DNA of 64,000 nt from Congeria kusceri (Eukaryota > Mollusca > Bivalvia > Myida > Dreissenidae): NCBI GenBank assembly GCA_027627225.1, contig JAPFQT010000159.1:310001-374000 (forward strand), written 5' to 3'. Below the pieces are notes generated by a model. The model worked only from the letters and a program-made list of their open reading frames with translations. It made no database searches and was not told the DNA's origin. Both the position numbers and the translations under genes were made by a program. This document shows, one piece after another, positions 11,690 through 22,108 of the stretch; position 1 is the first letter of the stretch, and every line of letters begins with the position of its first letter.

Positions 11690-13020
11690 ATCGATAGCCG
11701 ATGACGCTAGCAACGCTTCGTCATAAATCCCAGCTACCGGAAGCGTAACGGTAAGTCGCATACAAGATGCACACAATTTTAACCCGTCTCGGCAAACAAT
11801 ATGCGTTGAAAACGGCGAATAATCAGCACGCATCAAGGCCCGTCAACGATACGACGGTACGTAAACGATTATGTTCATTTAAACTGGGGCATAGACGTCA
11901 GAAATTCTAAGTACCATATACGTCGAGACAACGTGCATTGCGGCGGATCTGGCCCAGACGACATGTTCGACTTTCAAAGGTCGCTAGCGTTGTCTACACT
12001 GATAATTACGTTCCAACGTTACCGAAAGTGACGACTGGGCGCGTGCACCGTCGTAAAGGGGACGGTTTGTAACATGTTGTGTGCACGAGAAGTGACAATT
12101 TGAAAGTCGTAACGTGATGGTTTATGGCAGTATATCTTTACCTCATAAATGTCAACTATTTATTACGAATGGTGTGCTATCACTCATCAACATGCATTCA
12201 TGCATTATGACAATCACACAGGAAATAGGAAGGAGTATAATGGTTAGATACCAGTAAATAGTGGGGAATACCCCGCTGGTCCACTCGAAAGTAGGCCATA
12301 TATCAAATAGTTCTTTTGTTAAAAGAGGCATTTCACGCAACGGGCACTGTTTTAAATGGTTATTTCCTGAAAATGACGGGTCTTTTGTGAATTTTAATGT
12401 ATCGTGACACCGCATTATTTGAAATTTGAAGGCTTAGCACTTGATGTGTAGACTGCATGTGCTTCCGTCGAAATCGCGACTGCATTTGGTTTCTTACGGG
12501 TGACTACAATCAAGCGAGATGCGTTTTCTTAGAAGTAGCATAACATATCTTTTTTATTCTAAATTTTGTAAGTAAAGGAAATTATCTTTCCAAAGAGACC
12601 AGACTCGTGAATCAAATGAAGGAGGCGAAAGACGCCATGACATTTCGCTATTTTACAATGGGACCCTATGGGAACTGGATTTACTGGTTTTCAATCTGAT
12701 TCTCGCACACCACAATGTTCCGTTTCACGAGGGCAACACGGCAAATTTTACCACAAAGCCGCGTTCCAGTGAGTGCAGACCATAGTCGGGCAGGTTTGGG
12801 ATGGGTATGGATCGAGGCGTGTTAGATCAACGCGACAACAGAACTGTTTGCAGACACCGGAAGCTTACCGTCTGCAGACACGGAACATCCTCACACAGAG
12901 GTGTATCGAGAATGAAAATAAATTCATGTGCAAAACAAATCAAGTTGTGATTAGACAAATGTTATTGAGATTGCGAATGTGCAACTTGTACCAATGAAAT
13001 AAGAACTGCTACCTACATCT
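11690..13020 (+). pseudogene. Highly decayed Tc1/mariner-like relic, interrupted
   Basis: The block 11700-12060 parallels 28800-29160: CTACCGGAAG, GCGTTGAAAACGGCGAATAA, ACGACGGTACGTA, then ACGTCGAGACAACGTGCATT and CAGACGACATGTTCGAC. In one frame it gives RQRALRR...PRRHVRLS, which fits the stretch just before the first catalytic aspartate in Tc1/mariner transposases. A later piece at about 12790-12920 gives WDGYGSRRVRSTRQQ and TRNILTQRC, which fits the region after the catalytic glutamate. The middle (about 12150-12720) is foreign and resembles 13465-13850. No catalytic residue is confidently seen, so the assignment rests on order and pairwise similarity with the 28.8-kb copy. Confidence 0.45.
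12330..12705 (+). repeat. Dispersed repeat, copy 1 (partner 13560-13850)
   Basis: CATTTCACGCAACGGGCACT, TAGCATAACATATC and CAATGGGACCCTATGGGAAC recur in the same order at 13560-13850. It sits inside the Tc1/mariner-like relic, so it inserted later than that relic. No coding signal is seen. Confidence 0.6.
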
Positions 13021-13330
13021 ACAATCTGATTAAAGTTGTATCGTAATGATACGCTACATCTTCTGTTAAAGTCAACAGTCAATAACAACGAGTAGGTGTG
13101 CATTATTAAATATAACTTGTAAGTGAATCACAAACTTGCAATATTCGGTATGGAAATGCTTTACGAAAACGATACACGAGTTGAAACACAATAACGAATA
13201 ATCTAAAATACGGATTTATATAACTTTATAGCGCCTATAATACATTTATAATATAGGTTCATAGATAACGATATGACTTTTTCACCACAGCTGGTTTTAC
13301 TGGTTATTTTTGCGGAAATTGGCTATTTTT

Positions 13331-13398
13331 GCTGCTGCTGCTGCCGCCGCCGCCGCCACCACCACCACCACCACCACTATGATGATTATTATTATTAT
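13331..13398. repeat. Compound trinucleotide microsatellite
   Basis: Successive runs of GCT, GCC, ACC and ATT trinucleotides form one compound tract. It is not within a supported coding frame. Confidence 0.95.
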
Positions 13399-13559
13399 AA
13401 AACATAATATGTCATGATAATCATAATCCATTACATCAACAACCAAAAATAGACTGTGAGCAGATTTTGTACAGCGTAAATATAGGAGATAACATCATGC
13501 ATAGGCTAGAAACCACAGGAAATCCCCGGTGGACACTAAAAAAAATCCTCGTTTCTCCT

Positions 13560-13850
13560 GTTCAAAGACATATTTCACATAGCGGGCACTGGTGTAAATG
13601 GACATTTCTTGAAAACGCCGTGCCTCCTGTGCATTTTGACAGCATGTGCTTTTGTCGAAATCAAGTGAGTAGCATAACATATAAAAATTCTTTTTTATTT
13701 TATTTTAAAAGCAGAGAGAAGCATCAAATGGACCGGACTCACAACATCTGAAATAATGAAAAGTGGCGAAAACGATATCAGGAGATTTTGCCATCTTACA
13801 TTGGGACCCTGTGGGAATTGGATATTTTACTGGTTTCGAACCTAAAAGGT
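13560..13850 (+). repeat. Dispersed repeat, copy 2 (partner 12330-12705)
   Basis: Matches 12330-12705 in order: CATTTCACATAGCGGGCACT, GCATGTGCTTTTGTCGAAAT, AGTAGCATAACATAT and CATTGGGACCCTGTGGGAAT. The 94-residue frame across it has no domain and is probably chance. Confidence 0.6.
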
Positions 13851-14479
13851 AATAGTTGCATTTTTAGGAATGTTGCACGTTGTCCTACATATGGTAATTT
13901 AAAGGGACACAATCCTTGTTACTGTATGATAGAATCTCTGAGGCGGGGAAGTTGATCGTTATTTTAACGTTTGGGAATTTCAAATAATTTTTTGAAACTG
14001 ACGAAATAACATTCACTGCAAATTAAATTTACTCTTTATTAGATGAATTCGCTAACATTTTAACTCATTGTGTTAAAATAAATGTCACCGTCGTTGGCCC
14101 GAATTTCTTAACCAACTGAAGCTTTATTCGGTATTAGTTAATTTTAAAGGAAATAAAAGTAATTTGTTCTCGAAAATTGGAACAGTATACTACTACTGCT
14201 GAGCAAGGCGAATAGGTGCCTTAATGACCAGAGATCTGAAGATATATATGTGGTAACACTACTTGCATGTCACGTCGTATATGTCCATTTCAATCAAATC
14301 ACACATCCATCCAATATAATGATAGTCACACATTTACCACGCTGTACTAGCTAATTAAAATATGCATTTCGATTCTCAATTGTCAACATTTCACACTTTT
14401 TATCCACATCGCTAAAACAACGTGCAAAAATACATTTCATTGTTTGGATAGTTTTACAATCAGATGATAAAAGCAGCGT
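13851..14479. other. Unassigned AT-rich stretch
   Basis: No gene, RNA gene or repeat could be supported here beyond a loose similarity near 14373 to the 10490 region. Confidence 0.4.
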
Positions 14480-15360
14480 TTAACGGACTGCATACGTAGA
14501 ACCAGAATCCGACTGGCTACACTCTAGCTTGTAATTTGGATACTCTATGCAAAAAACGACGTGCCAACATTTATCAGAATTTTTTTTTGCATTTTTGATA
14601 AAAACAGTACGTAACAATAACTTAAAATACATGTGGTCAAAAGGTTTCTTTTTCCGAATATTTACTTTTAGTTTACTAGTCATTTTGGTTAATTTCCGTT
14701 AATATTGACATATACGTTGAATAGAAATACAATTCCATGTCAATATCACATAGTCAGATGCAACATCAGAAATCTTCCCAATAGCTCTACACATCGTTCC
14801 CGTGCAATGTTTTAAATGAACAATACAGAATTACCGATTATATTGATAAAACCAATCAGTGACATAAAACAGAGGAAAATGATGATACACACCTTCACGC
14901 TCGTTTGGTAAGTAAACGTGCATCTCGTGCTAGATCTTTTATATCAAAATAACCACAACTTATCTTTGCTGACTTCAATTTCTCGACAACAGCGCCGCCG
15001 CGTTGCACTGTCGAGGTTCTTGTTTGTAGTTTTGTTTCACGTTCACACATATTACAATTTAAAGTTCATTATAAAAACATTTTTCCAAATCGTCATTAGT
15101 CCAAAATATGCGTTAAATTACAAGCACGGAATTATGCACGGTCTAAATTTCCAAACTCTGATACACACTTGTCAAAACGCAACAAAAACATACCATAGAT
15201 GTCTACGTATACAAGAAAACACACGGCTTACACGAACATATTGTACCGTTCCGTTTATAATTGATTTCCTGTAAAACCTCGTGCATCGTTTTGAAATTAA
15301 CAATGCAGTATAATTCTTTTTTGACAATTTTAAAGGCGCTGTGTCGTTATTGTTGTGTCA
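14480..15360 (+). repeat. Dispersed repeat, copy 1 (partner 33301-34620)
   Basis: Blocks shared in order with 33301-34620 include CTGCATACGTAGAACCAGAA, then CACAACTTATCTTTGCTGAC, CAACAGCGCCGCCGCGTTGC, GTTCTTGTTTG, ATTAGTCCAAAA, ATTTCCTGTAAAACCTCGTG and CTTTAAAGGCGCTG-like text. A P element follows each copy on the same side (15728 and 34640). The 118-residue frame at 14918 has no recognisable domain. Confidence 0.65.
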
Positions 15361-15727
15361 GGTTGTCATATATGTAAGATATAACAGAAAATAAAAACAA
15401 AATAGTTCACGTTCAAACAAGTTAAAAAAAAAAGGAAATAAAACATACATCGCAATCCGAAATCTTTCATAATAAAGCAAAGAAAACGATTTACAAACAG
15501 TCGTATATGAAGTGCAGCTACACGTATTTTAAAGATGTCTTATTAAAAGTTGAAAATAGCAACAGAAGTACACTCAACAAATTTTCTAATTGGTCACTTT
15601 TCATTTTAGATTTTCTCGAAACTGAATCAACGAAATTACATGAATATTTGGGCAAATGTATTTGTTGTACTTAACTATCGATTCATGTATACATTTCTTA
15701 ACTATTAAAGAAATACTTTTCGATGTG

Positions 15728-16047
15728 TCGTTGTTTATCGGCCAGTAAACAACGATTTAGAATTCTGATGCGCAGGAATTAAACCACGAAGGCGTTAACT
15801 CGAGTTGTTTAATAGCCACGCATCAGAACGACAAAGAGTTGTTTATTGGCCGATCAACAACGAGAATGCGAAAATTATTTCGATTACAACATGATTTGAC
15901 ATATATTTTTGCAATTGTAATTGGAACTACTTTTTACTAAGCTCCGCTCAGAATCGGGACTTCTTTCTGCGTTGTTTATGGGGTAGTTAAACAACGATAA
16001 TTGTGTTCTTTGTCTATAGAAAAATAAGCGAGTAGCATGTTAGAATA
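15728..16047 (+). repeat. Nested palindromic element P, copy 2 (near full length)
   Basis: The 5' half is a palindrome of palindromes. The hairpin CGTTGTTTATCGGCCAGTAA is followed by the arm ATTCTGATGCGCAGGAATTA, a short centre, then the mirrored arm GCCACGCATCAGAACGAC and a second hairpin GTTGTTTATTGGCCGATCAA. The 3' half begins near ATTTCGATTACAACATGATT, carries GCTCCGCTCAGAATCGGGAC and a third short hairpin CGTTGTTTATGGGG..TAAACAACG, and ends ATGTTAGAATAAT, an inverse of its own start. No coding frame is present. It looks like a non-autonomous DNA element or foldback repeat of unknown superfamily. Confidence 0.85.
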
Positions 16048-16177
16048 ATAGCTTAATACTAGAAGCACTAGAAGCATTTTTGCAATTCCGGTTCTAGTTG
16101 CTCGTGCACATCATGGTAAGACTTCACGTGCTCATTTTGTATTTCAAATATCCGCCCTACAAAGAAAACAATCAAAA

Positions 16178-17555
16178 TGGCAAGAATGGACCTCGCAGAG
16201 CGTGGACAGGCCGTTAGAATGATTCACGCAGGAACGTCTTTAAGACGGATATGTCAGCAAATTAAAATGTATCCTCTTTTACAATAAATTAAGAAAAAAA
16301 TGTTTGCATTATCCTTGTTTATCGGCCAATAAACCACTTTGTCGTTCTGATGCGTAGGAATTAAACCACGGGGGCGTTATTTCGATTCGAGCATGACCTG
16401 ACAAATATTTTTGTATTTGTTATGAGAACTACATTTTATATACTCTGCTAAAAATCGGGACTACTTTTCGCGTTGTTTATTGGGTAGTTTACAACGATAA
16501 TTTATTTTTTGTCAATAGAAAAATCAGCGAGCATCATGTTAGAATTATTTTTACACATTAAAAACTTGTTTTGGTACCAACAATTGAAACAGAAATGTTT
16601 TGTATGTCACACAACTATTCAACCACCGGTTGTATACGATACAGAAACGGTGGGAAAGTTCGAGCGTTGCTGACAGCCACCGTCGACCGAAGAGACGCGT
16701 CACTGCAGACCAACAAGACAACCATATTCACTCACGCAACGACAACATCATTGCAAACAATTGGTCGACATGGACGTCCGATTGCCCCATAAACGGTCCG
16801 ATGGCATCTTCGTGGGTCCCCATTACGCTGCCGACGACCTAAAAAGACGGTAATTCTATCCGCAAGACGAAAACAAGCTAGACTGAGATGGGCCCGTCAG
16901 CATCTGAGGCTCACCCGTGCTGAATGGAGTAACATGATTTGTGTTGACGAAACTTGCACCAAGCTACAAACAACAGACGCCGGGAGGGTTCGAGTTTACT
17001 GCCGTCGGGATGAATGTTACATGAACGAACGTGTTCTTGAAGCTGATCGGTATGGTGGCGGATCAATAATGATGTGGGCTGCCATTTCTATTTCTATGCA
17101 TTACAAAGCAGAGCTGTACTTGTGCATGGCAACCTTCCGCCAGGAGCTACCATGTAGAGGAAAGTGTTGCCCCAGTCTTAATACCGCACGGGAGAGCGAT
17201 TAAGGGCATGTCACTTGTACCAGCCAATGGACACTGTCATGCAGCTAGAGCTACCATGCAAATGCTTCAAACCAATAACATCCATGTTGGATCGTGGCCC
17301 GATTGAGCACGTTTGGAATTTGTTGAAATGTCGTATTTTGCGTCTTCAACAACCCAACAACTTCGCGGATCTGGAGCGTCTTGCTACGCTGGAGTGGGAC
17401 TACAGCACCCAACGCTCGATCCAGCGATACATCGTTCATATGAAAGCTGCTCGATGCCAGGCTATAATTGCAGCTTACACCTTACGGTGGTCAAACACGG
17501 TACTTATAATGTATGACTTTAGAATTCAGGGGTCAGTCAAAATGCAGCAGTGGAA
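16178..17555 (+). pseudogene. Tc1/mariner transposase pseudogene split by a P insertion
   Basis: Reading from ATG at 16178 gives MARMDLAERGQAVRMIHAGT followed by SLRRICQQ, a typical N-terminal helix-turn-helix of this superfamily. The frame is then broken at about 16265-16555 by a P element. It resumes at about 16660 with decayed sequence, then RLRWARQHLRLTRAEW-type text leads to the first aspartate (MICVDE, about 16934). Next come GRVRVYCRRDE, VLEADRYGGGSIMMWAAIS, and after a degenerate centre lacking the usual second-aspartate motif, GPIEHVWNLLK with the glutamate region. ARCQAIIAA marks the C-terminus. Several frameshifts and losses make it inactive. Terminal inverted repeats are not clear. 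Confidence 0.85.
16312..16547 (+). repeat. Nested palindromic element P, copy 3, inside the transposase
   Basis: Starts at TTGTTTATCGGCCAATAAAC, keeps GTCGTTCTGATGCGTAGGAA and GGGGGCGTTAT, then jumps by an internal deletion to the 3' half (TTCGATTCGAGCATGACCTG, CGCGTTGTTTATTGGGTAGT, ATCATGTTAGAATTAT). It interrupts the N-terminal part of the transposase at 16178-17555, so it is younger than that transposon. Confidence 0.8.
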
Positions 17556-17724
17556 CTAGTGTGCCTTGTGATATTTTTCTATCTGAATTAGTTTGAACAG
17601 TTGGTTATGAATTATACTTTGATTATACAGTATTTTACACTATTCAGGTTATGCTTTTATGTTGTTGTTTTTTCTGAGTTTATTTAGTGATTAATTAGAA
17701 AAGTTCACGGTTCAGTGTATCATC

Positions 17725-18620
17725 TATGACGCAACAACACGTCATATTCACGCATTACGACCACACGTTAAATCCGCGCTTTACGACCTTTCGTTACATC
17801 CGCGCATTACAACCACACGTTTAATCCGCGCTTTATGACCACTCGTCACATCCGCGCATTACGACCACACGTTAAATCCCCGCTTTATGACCACTCGTTC
17901 CATCCGCGCATTACGACCACTCGTTCCATCCGCGCATTACGACCACTCGTTAAATCCGCGCATAACGACCAATCGTTACATCCGCGCATTACGACCACTC
18001 GCTCCATCCGCGCATTACGACCACTCGTTCCATTCGCGCATTACGACCACTCGTTCCATCCGCGCATTACGACCACTCGTTCCATCAGCGCATTACGACC
18101 ACTCGTTACATCCGCGCATTACGACCACACGTTAAATGCGCGCTTTATGACCACTAGTCACATCCGCGCATTACGACCATGCGTCAAGTCCAGGCATCGC
18201 GACTACACGTTTAATCCGTGCTTTATGACCACTCATCACATCCGCGCATTACGACCACACGTTAAATCCGCGCTTTATGACCACTCGTTCCATCCGCGCA
18301 TTACGACCACTCGTTACATCCGCGCATACGACCACTCGTTCCATCCGTGCATTACGACCACTCGTTCCATCCGCGCACTACGACCACTCGTTACATCCGC
18401 GCATTATGACCACTCGTTCCATCCGCGCATTACGACCACTCGTTACATCCGCGCATTATGACCACTCGTTACATCCGCGCTTTATGACCACTCGTCACAT
18501 CCGCGCATTACGACCATGCGTCATGTCTACGCATAGCGACCATGCGCCATCTCTATGCTACGTAACAACGCGTAATCCACGCATCGCGTCCATGCGCCAC
18601 ATCCACGCTACGTAATCGTC
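17725..18620. repeat. 26-bp CpG-rich minisatellite (about 34 units)
   Basis: The consensus unit is CCGCGCATTACGACCACTCG plus TTCCAT. Units differ at a few sites (ACACGTTAAAT, CTTTATGACC). The right end from about 18510 drifts toward CATGCGCCACATCCACGCTA-type units that resemble the array at 35042. Because 26 is not a multiple of three and units lack stops, a 208-residue frame with a 26-residue period runs through (17835-18461). That is a repeat by-product. Confidence 0.95.
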
Positions 18621-18804
18621 ACATAACATAGAAATAACAAGTTGAAAGGGCTGAGTCGACGTCTCGATAATTGAAAGGAATGGAAGATGCAGCAACATCA
18701 ACGCTCTTTGGCATCAGATTCAGCAGAATTTGGAGTTTAGGAAACAATTATGCTTTAGCAAAATGTTTCACACTATTTTTCTTCGTTACCAACATACGAA
18801 CAAC

Positions 18805-18886
18805 ATTATTATCACCATCGTCGTTGTCGTCGTCATCATCATCATCATCATCATAAGCAGCAGCAGCAACAGCAGCAGCAGCATCT
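18805..18886. repeat. Compound ATC / AGC trinucleotide microsatellite
   Basis: GTC and ATC trinucleotides pass into a run of AGC with one AAC. Short poly-Ser or poly-Ile frames across it are by-products. Confidence 0.9.
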
Positions 18887-19432
18887 CCATTATCATTGTA
18901 CTTAACGGTCATCGTAAATTATGTCCGTGGCATATGATATGGAACAGCCAAAATGTGTTATACGTATTATAATAATCGAAAATCACGTATAATACATGTA
19001 TTACTCTCTTGTGACGTTTTTTATTTACAGTATATATATTTGATAGTGAATTTGTTTCGACATTTCTTACATATTTATCATTAAAAATGACGTGTTCACT
19101 AATGATTATAATAGCCACGCGCTAGCCCCCTGTGACCCGACACTTACAATATTCGCGATAATTGGGTTAATTTTCAGGAAAATGCGATCAACTTGCAAAG
19201 AGATTAATTCAACAACATAAAAGTACCCGCCTTTAAAATTTTATTGCATGCCATACAGTACCCATTTTATGATAAAATCAAAACAAATGAAACACTCAGT
19301 CGCAAAATATTACTACCGGTAGCAAATATTTTGTCACTATAAAACTATCATATCTATTTGAACATTCATGTTATATACTATAATTCTTGAATGTCCTTCT
19401 ATTCTGCTAACACAGCACACGGAAAACGTAAT
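18887..19432. other. Unassigned AT-rich stretch
   Basis: Nothing coding or structured is recognised. An ACCGGTAG phrase at 19315 is not diagnostic. Confidence 0.4.
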
Positions 19433-19535
19433 TCGCCGGATCTTAACGTCAGTGAGCATCCATGGGAGAAACTGTATACGCGATCATGGGTGCGGACCCT
19501 ATTGGCTGGAATGGCAGTGGCATTCAACTATACAT
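19433..19535 (+). pseudogene. Tc1/mariner transposase fragment around the catalytic glutamate
   Basis: One frame reads SPDLNVSEHPWEKLYTR directly from 19433. This matches the S-P-D-L-N-P-x-E-H-x-W motif of Tc1/mariner transposases, where the glutamate is the third catalytic residue. The frame continues about 17 more residues and ends at a stop at 19533-19535. No other transposase motif is found upstream or downstream, so this is an isolated scrap. It is distinct in sequence from the relics at 379, 16178 and 61639, which suggests another lineage of the same superfamily. Confidence 0.65.
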
Positions 19536-20118
19536 GAGCGTTAATAACAAATTGACGATAATTGAATACATTTTTGTCCTGCAATGTCTATTAAAAGGTT
19601 ATGACGCATCGGTCTTACAAACATTATGCATGTTATTGAGAAATATCGATGACTATTCCTCCATTTATTAAAAAAATTGTCTCCTCTAATTCCACCAGAT
19701 TTGATCACAGCATTTTGCAAAGTTTGGTTATCGACCTATTGTTTTAATTTGTTTGGTTTCATCATAAAATGTGTAATGAAAGCATTTTCCCCGCAAAATG
19801 TGTGTCAGGTTTTGTGTGCTATTCAGTGTGTAGGATACTTCGTCTGATTAAATCATAATATTGAGCATAACAATTTTCTAATATAAGTGTTAAGTTAATC
19901 GATGAATGACAATGTATCAAACTGGTGCAAGGCAGAATATTTGCTAGAGTCAAAACCATTTAAGGAGTGTTGCGGCAGTTTTTGAAACCGATGTTATTTT
20001 AAACCTATGACCGTATTTTTGCTATTATCACAACGCGCTATTTTTTAGTTGATACGTATTCGGATTTCGGATCTTTTACCGGAAGTTTTGCCTGTGTTTT
20101 GTTTGCTAGTTTTTTTTC
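19536..20118. other. Upstream flank of the Mutator-like gene
   Basis: AT-rich, with no gene. The last 100 bases include TTTTACCGGAAGTTTTGCC, where ACCGGAAGT would fit an ETS-type site common in animal promoters. This is suggestive only. Confidence 0.3.
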
Positions 20119-21818
20119 ATGATGCCACGAAAAAAAGGTAGATTTGTATCGAAAAAAGGCTCAGTATGAGGATTATTGTCATCCGCTCGTCTGCCAACAT
20201 GGCATGCCGATAGTAAACGGTCAACTGAAGAACTCCAAGAAGGAAGCAGAATTTCGGACGGTATCATTTCGGACACATCCCAATATTGAAGAAACTCCGC
20301 TTGTATCAGATACAGTTACCGTCTCGTCTCCTACTGATAATTTGTTACCACCTGGAAGGCCAACTGTGGAGTTGTCCTTTATAGCTGAACAGTTAAAAAA
20401 AATGTGTTGAGTGTTCTTCTGAATTAAACATAACTAATACAGTTCCCAGCATTCACCATAAAACATTTAAGAAAGCTGAGAGCAAGGTACATGTTTAATC
20501 TGTTTGAACAAGTAATGCTTGTACACTAGTAAATATTTTTCTACTTCCACTATTAAAAAAAGACCCTGTTTATGCATTCATTGACAAATTCAAGACACGG
20601 TTGTGCAGTGAGGTGGATGGCTATGGCAACTGTGATGATTTAACTGAATATTATTTGTCACCCACTGCCGTTTTAAGTGGGGAAGCCGATCTAATATAAA
20701 TCAAATCCTAACATTCGTTCCATTAGTAGTCGCTGCTGGTGCAAGTCAGCTCATATTATAGCAGCGTCAGACTGGAACTGTTTTAAGGGGATTGTGGGGA
20801 AAGCATGCCCATCTTCTCTAGTGTTGACCCGTTGTTAATGCAAATAGAAACAAATCTCCCACGTGTCATGGACCTTGTAAGGCATAATTATTATTATTTT
20901 GTTAACAGGTTGGTCAGCACATAGTTTCAATTGCAAAGGCATCCTGTAAAAAACAGGCATCCTGCAACAAGAGGAGGAAGAAATAACAAGGCGCTTGTGG
21001 TAAGTATAGCTTAATTGCTCTATATACAGAAAAATGTAACATGACTCTTAATTCCTTGATAATTTAGTGATAATTTATTTTTAAACAACACAATTTAGTG
21101 GATTTTGTATGCAAATCACTAGTGTCTGTTTTGCTGGTTTAAAACAAAACAAAAAAAACCATATGTTCACTTGTATGTTATGTCTGTTACTATATACATA
21201 TAGCAATTTGATGTGTAATGAACTAAGTCTCTGATAAAGTATGATAACACTTAGATACCGGTATATACCACACAATTTTGCTGATCATCTGATGAATATT
21301 TCAGTACTCAGGCTGCTGGTACCTCTCACACCATTGCATCCCCAGATGATTCCCATTCAAGACATGCTGCCCTACAAGATGCTCATTTAGAACTGCAAGG
21401 TTTGTATATGTTGATTAGAGAAAGATGGTAACAAGTCCCTTGGAAGAATATATAATAGGAATTTTAATATACTCTGTTAAAGTAAAATACTGATAATAAA
21501 TATCAAAAAAGATAAACACTTCATATTTTGATGGACTTTGTAACACACTTTCTTATAAATACTAGACTCAATGAGCCAAATAATAATCAAATGATAAAAT
21601 TTAATGTATATTATTTTCCAGTTGTTACCCCTGGAAGTAGCCTGACAGGCCCCGATGATGACATGACAAGCAGTGCAACCACAATCGATATTCGCACAAG
21701 CAGTGCATCCCTGGGCGATAGTGTGACAGAGTGTGAGATTCCAACAGTGGTTACAAGGGAGCAAAATTACACTACAGGCCTAGAAATATACTGTAAAAAC
21801 AGTCTTGTTTATGACTAA
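20119..21818 (+). pseudogene. Four-exon gene or young pseudogene resembling the Mutator-like transposase domain
   Basis: Proposed exons are 20119-20486, 20909-20999, 21305-21399 and 21622-21818. Donors are AAG/GTACAT, GTG/GTAAGT and AAG/GTTTGT; acceptors are TTAACAG, ATTTCAG and TTTTCCAG. Phases agree at the last two junctions (TG+T, G+TT). The product starts MMPRKKGRFVSKK. It later carries GRPTVELSFIAEQL, a C-x2-C pair (CVEC), LNITNTV, and TFKKAESK joined to VGQHIVSIAKASC across intron 1. From memory these order like the Mutator-like transposase domain of invertebrates (Pfam PF20700), but about 70 residues expected between LNITNTV and the TFKK block are missing. The C-terminal part is rich in Ser, Thr and Asp, ending at TAA 21816-21818. 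Three frame breaks occur, each in an A run (20152-20157, 20395-20402, 20948-20953), so sequencing error or true decay are both possible. Role if real: DNA transposition or a domesticated derivative. Confidence 0.5.
20562..20825 (+). other. Open coding-like stretches inside intron 1
   Basis: Within the proposed first intron one frame reads DPVYAFIDKFKTRLCSEVDG followed by YGNCDDLTEYYLSP and stops near 20697. A second frame then reads SRCWCKSAHIIAASDWNCFK followed by GIVGKACP and ends near 20822. A single frame shift near 20690 would join them. I do not recognise either. They may be an alternative exon, a nested insertion or chance. Confidence 0.25.
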
Positions 21819-21963
21819 TCATCACTTAAAATTGATAAAATTATAAAGCGTTTCTAATGCTAAACGATGGAATAATTTAGAGTGTTTCTGTTGTTTTCTT
21901 TGAAACTGTTGACATCGCGTGGAACACACATATACAGAAAATAGTGCAGAGAGAAATATAGAA

Positions 21964-22017
21964 GTCGGCATGGCCGAGTGGTTAAGGCGGTCCCGGGTTC
22001 AAATCCCGGTGCGACCA
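21964..22017 (+). tRNA. Truncated Ser/Leu-type tRNA relic lacking the anticodon arm
   Basis: It opens with GTCGGCATGGCCGAGTGGTT and AAGGCG, a type II (Ser/Leu) acceptor and D arm whose TGGCCGAGTGG matches the Pol III A box. It then passes directly to a perfect T arm (CCGGG TTCAAAT CCCGG) containing a B box, and ends TGCGACCA. The anticodon arm and variable arm, about 30 bases, are absent. The 3' acceptor strand also lacks one base against its partner. T runs at 22019-22023 and about 22031-22037 could end Pol III transcription. It cannot decode, so it is a tRNA pseudogene or SINE-like head. Confidence 0.75.
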
Positions 22018-22108
22018 ATTTTTGTATTGTCTTTTTTTCTAAATACTTACTTGAGCTTTTTAGTTCCGATGCTTAAATCTGTAAAGTTAAGACATTTAAT
22101 GGCATACT

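Noticed and set aside
16072..17560. Terminal inverted repeats for the 16178 transposon
   Set aside because: CTAGTTGC..GTGC near 16093 and its weak mirror near 17549 match too poorly to call ends.
17835..18461. 208-residue open frame, the longest in the window
   Set aside because: It lies wholly in the 26-bp minisatellite. The 26-residue protein period comes from three DNA units, and similar frames exist in shifted phases.
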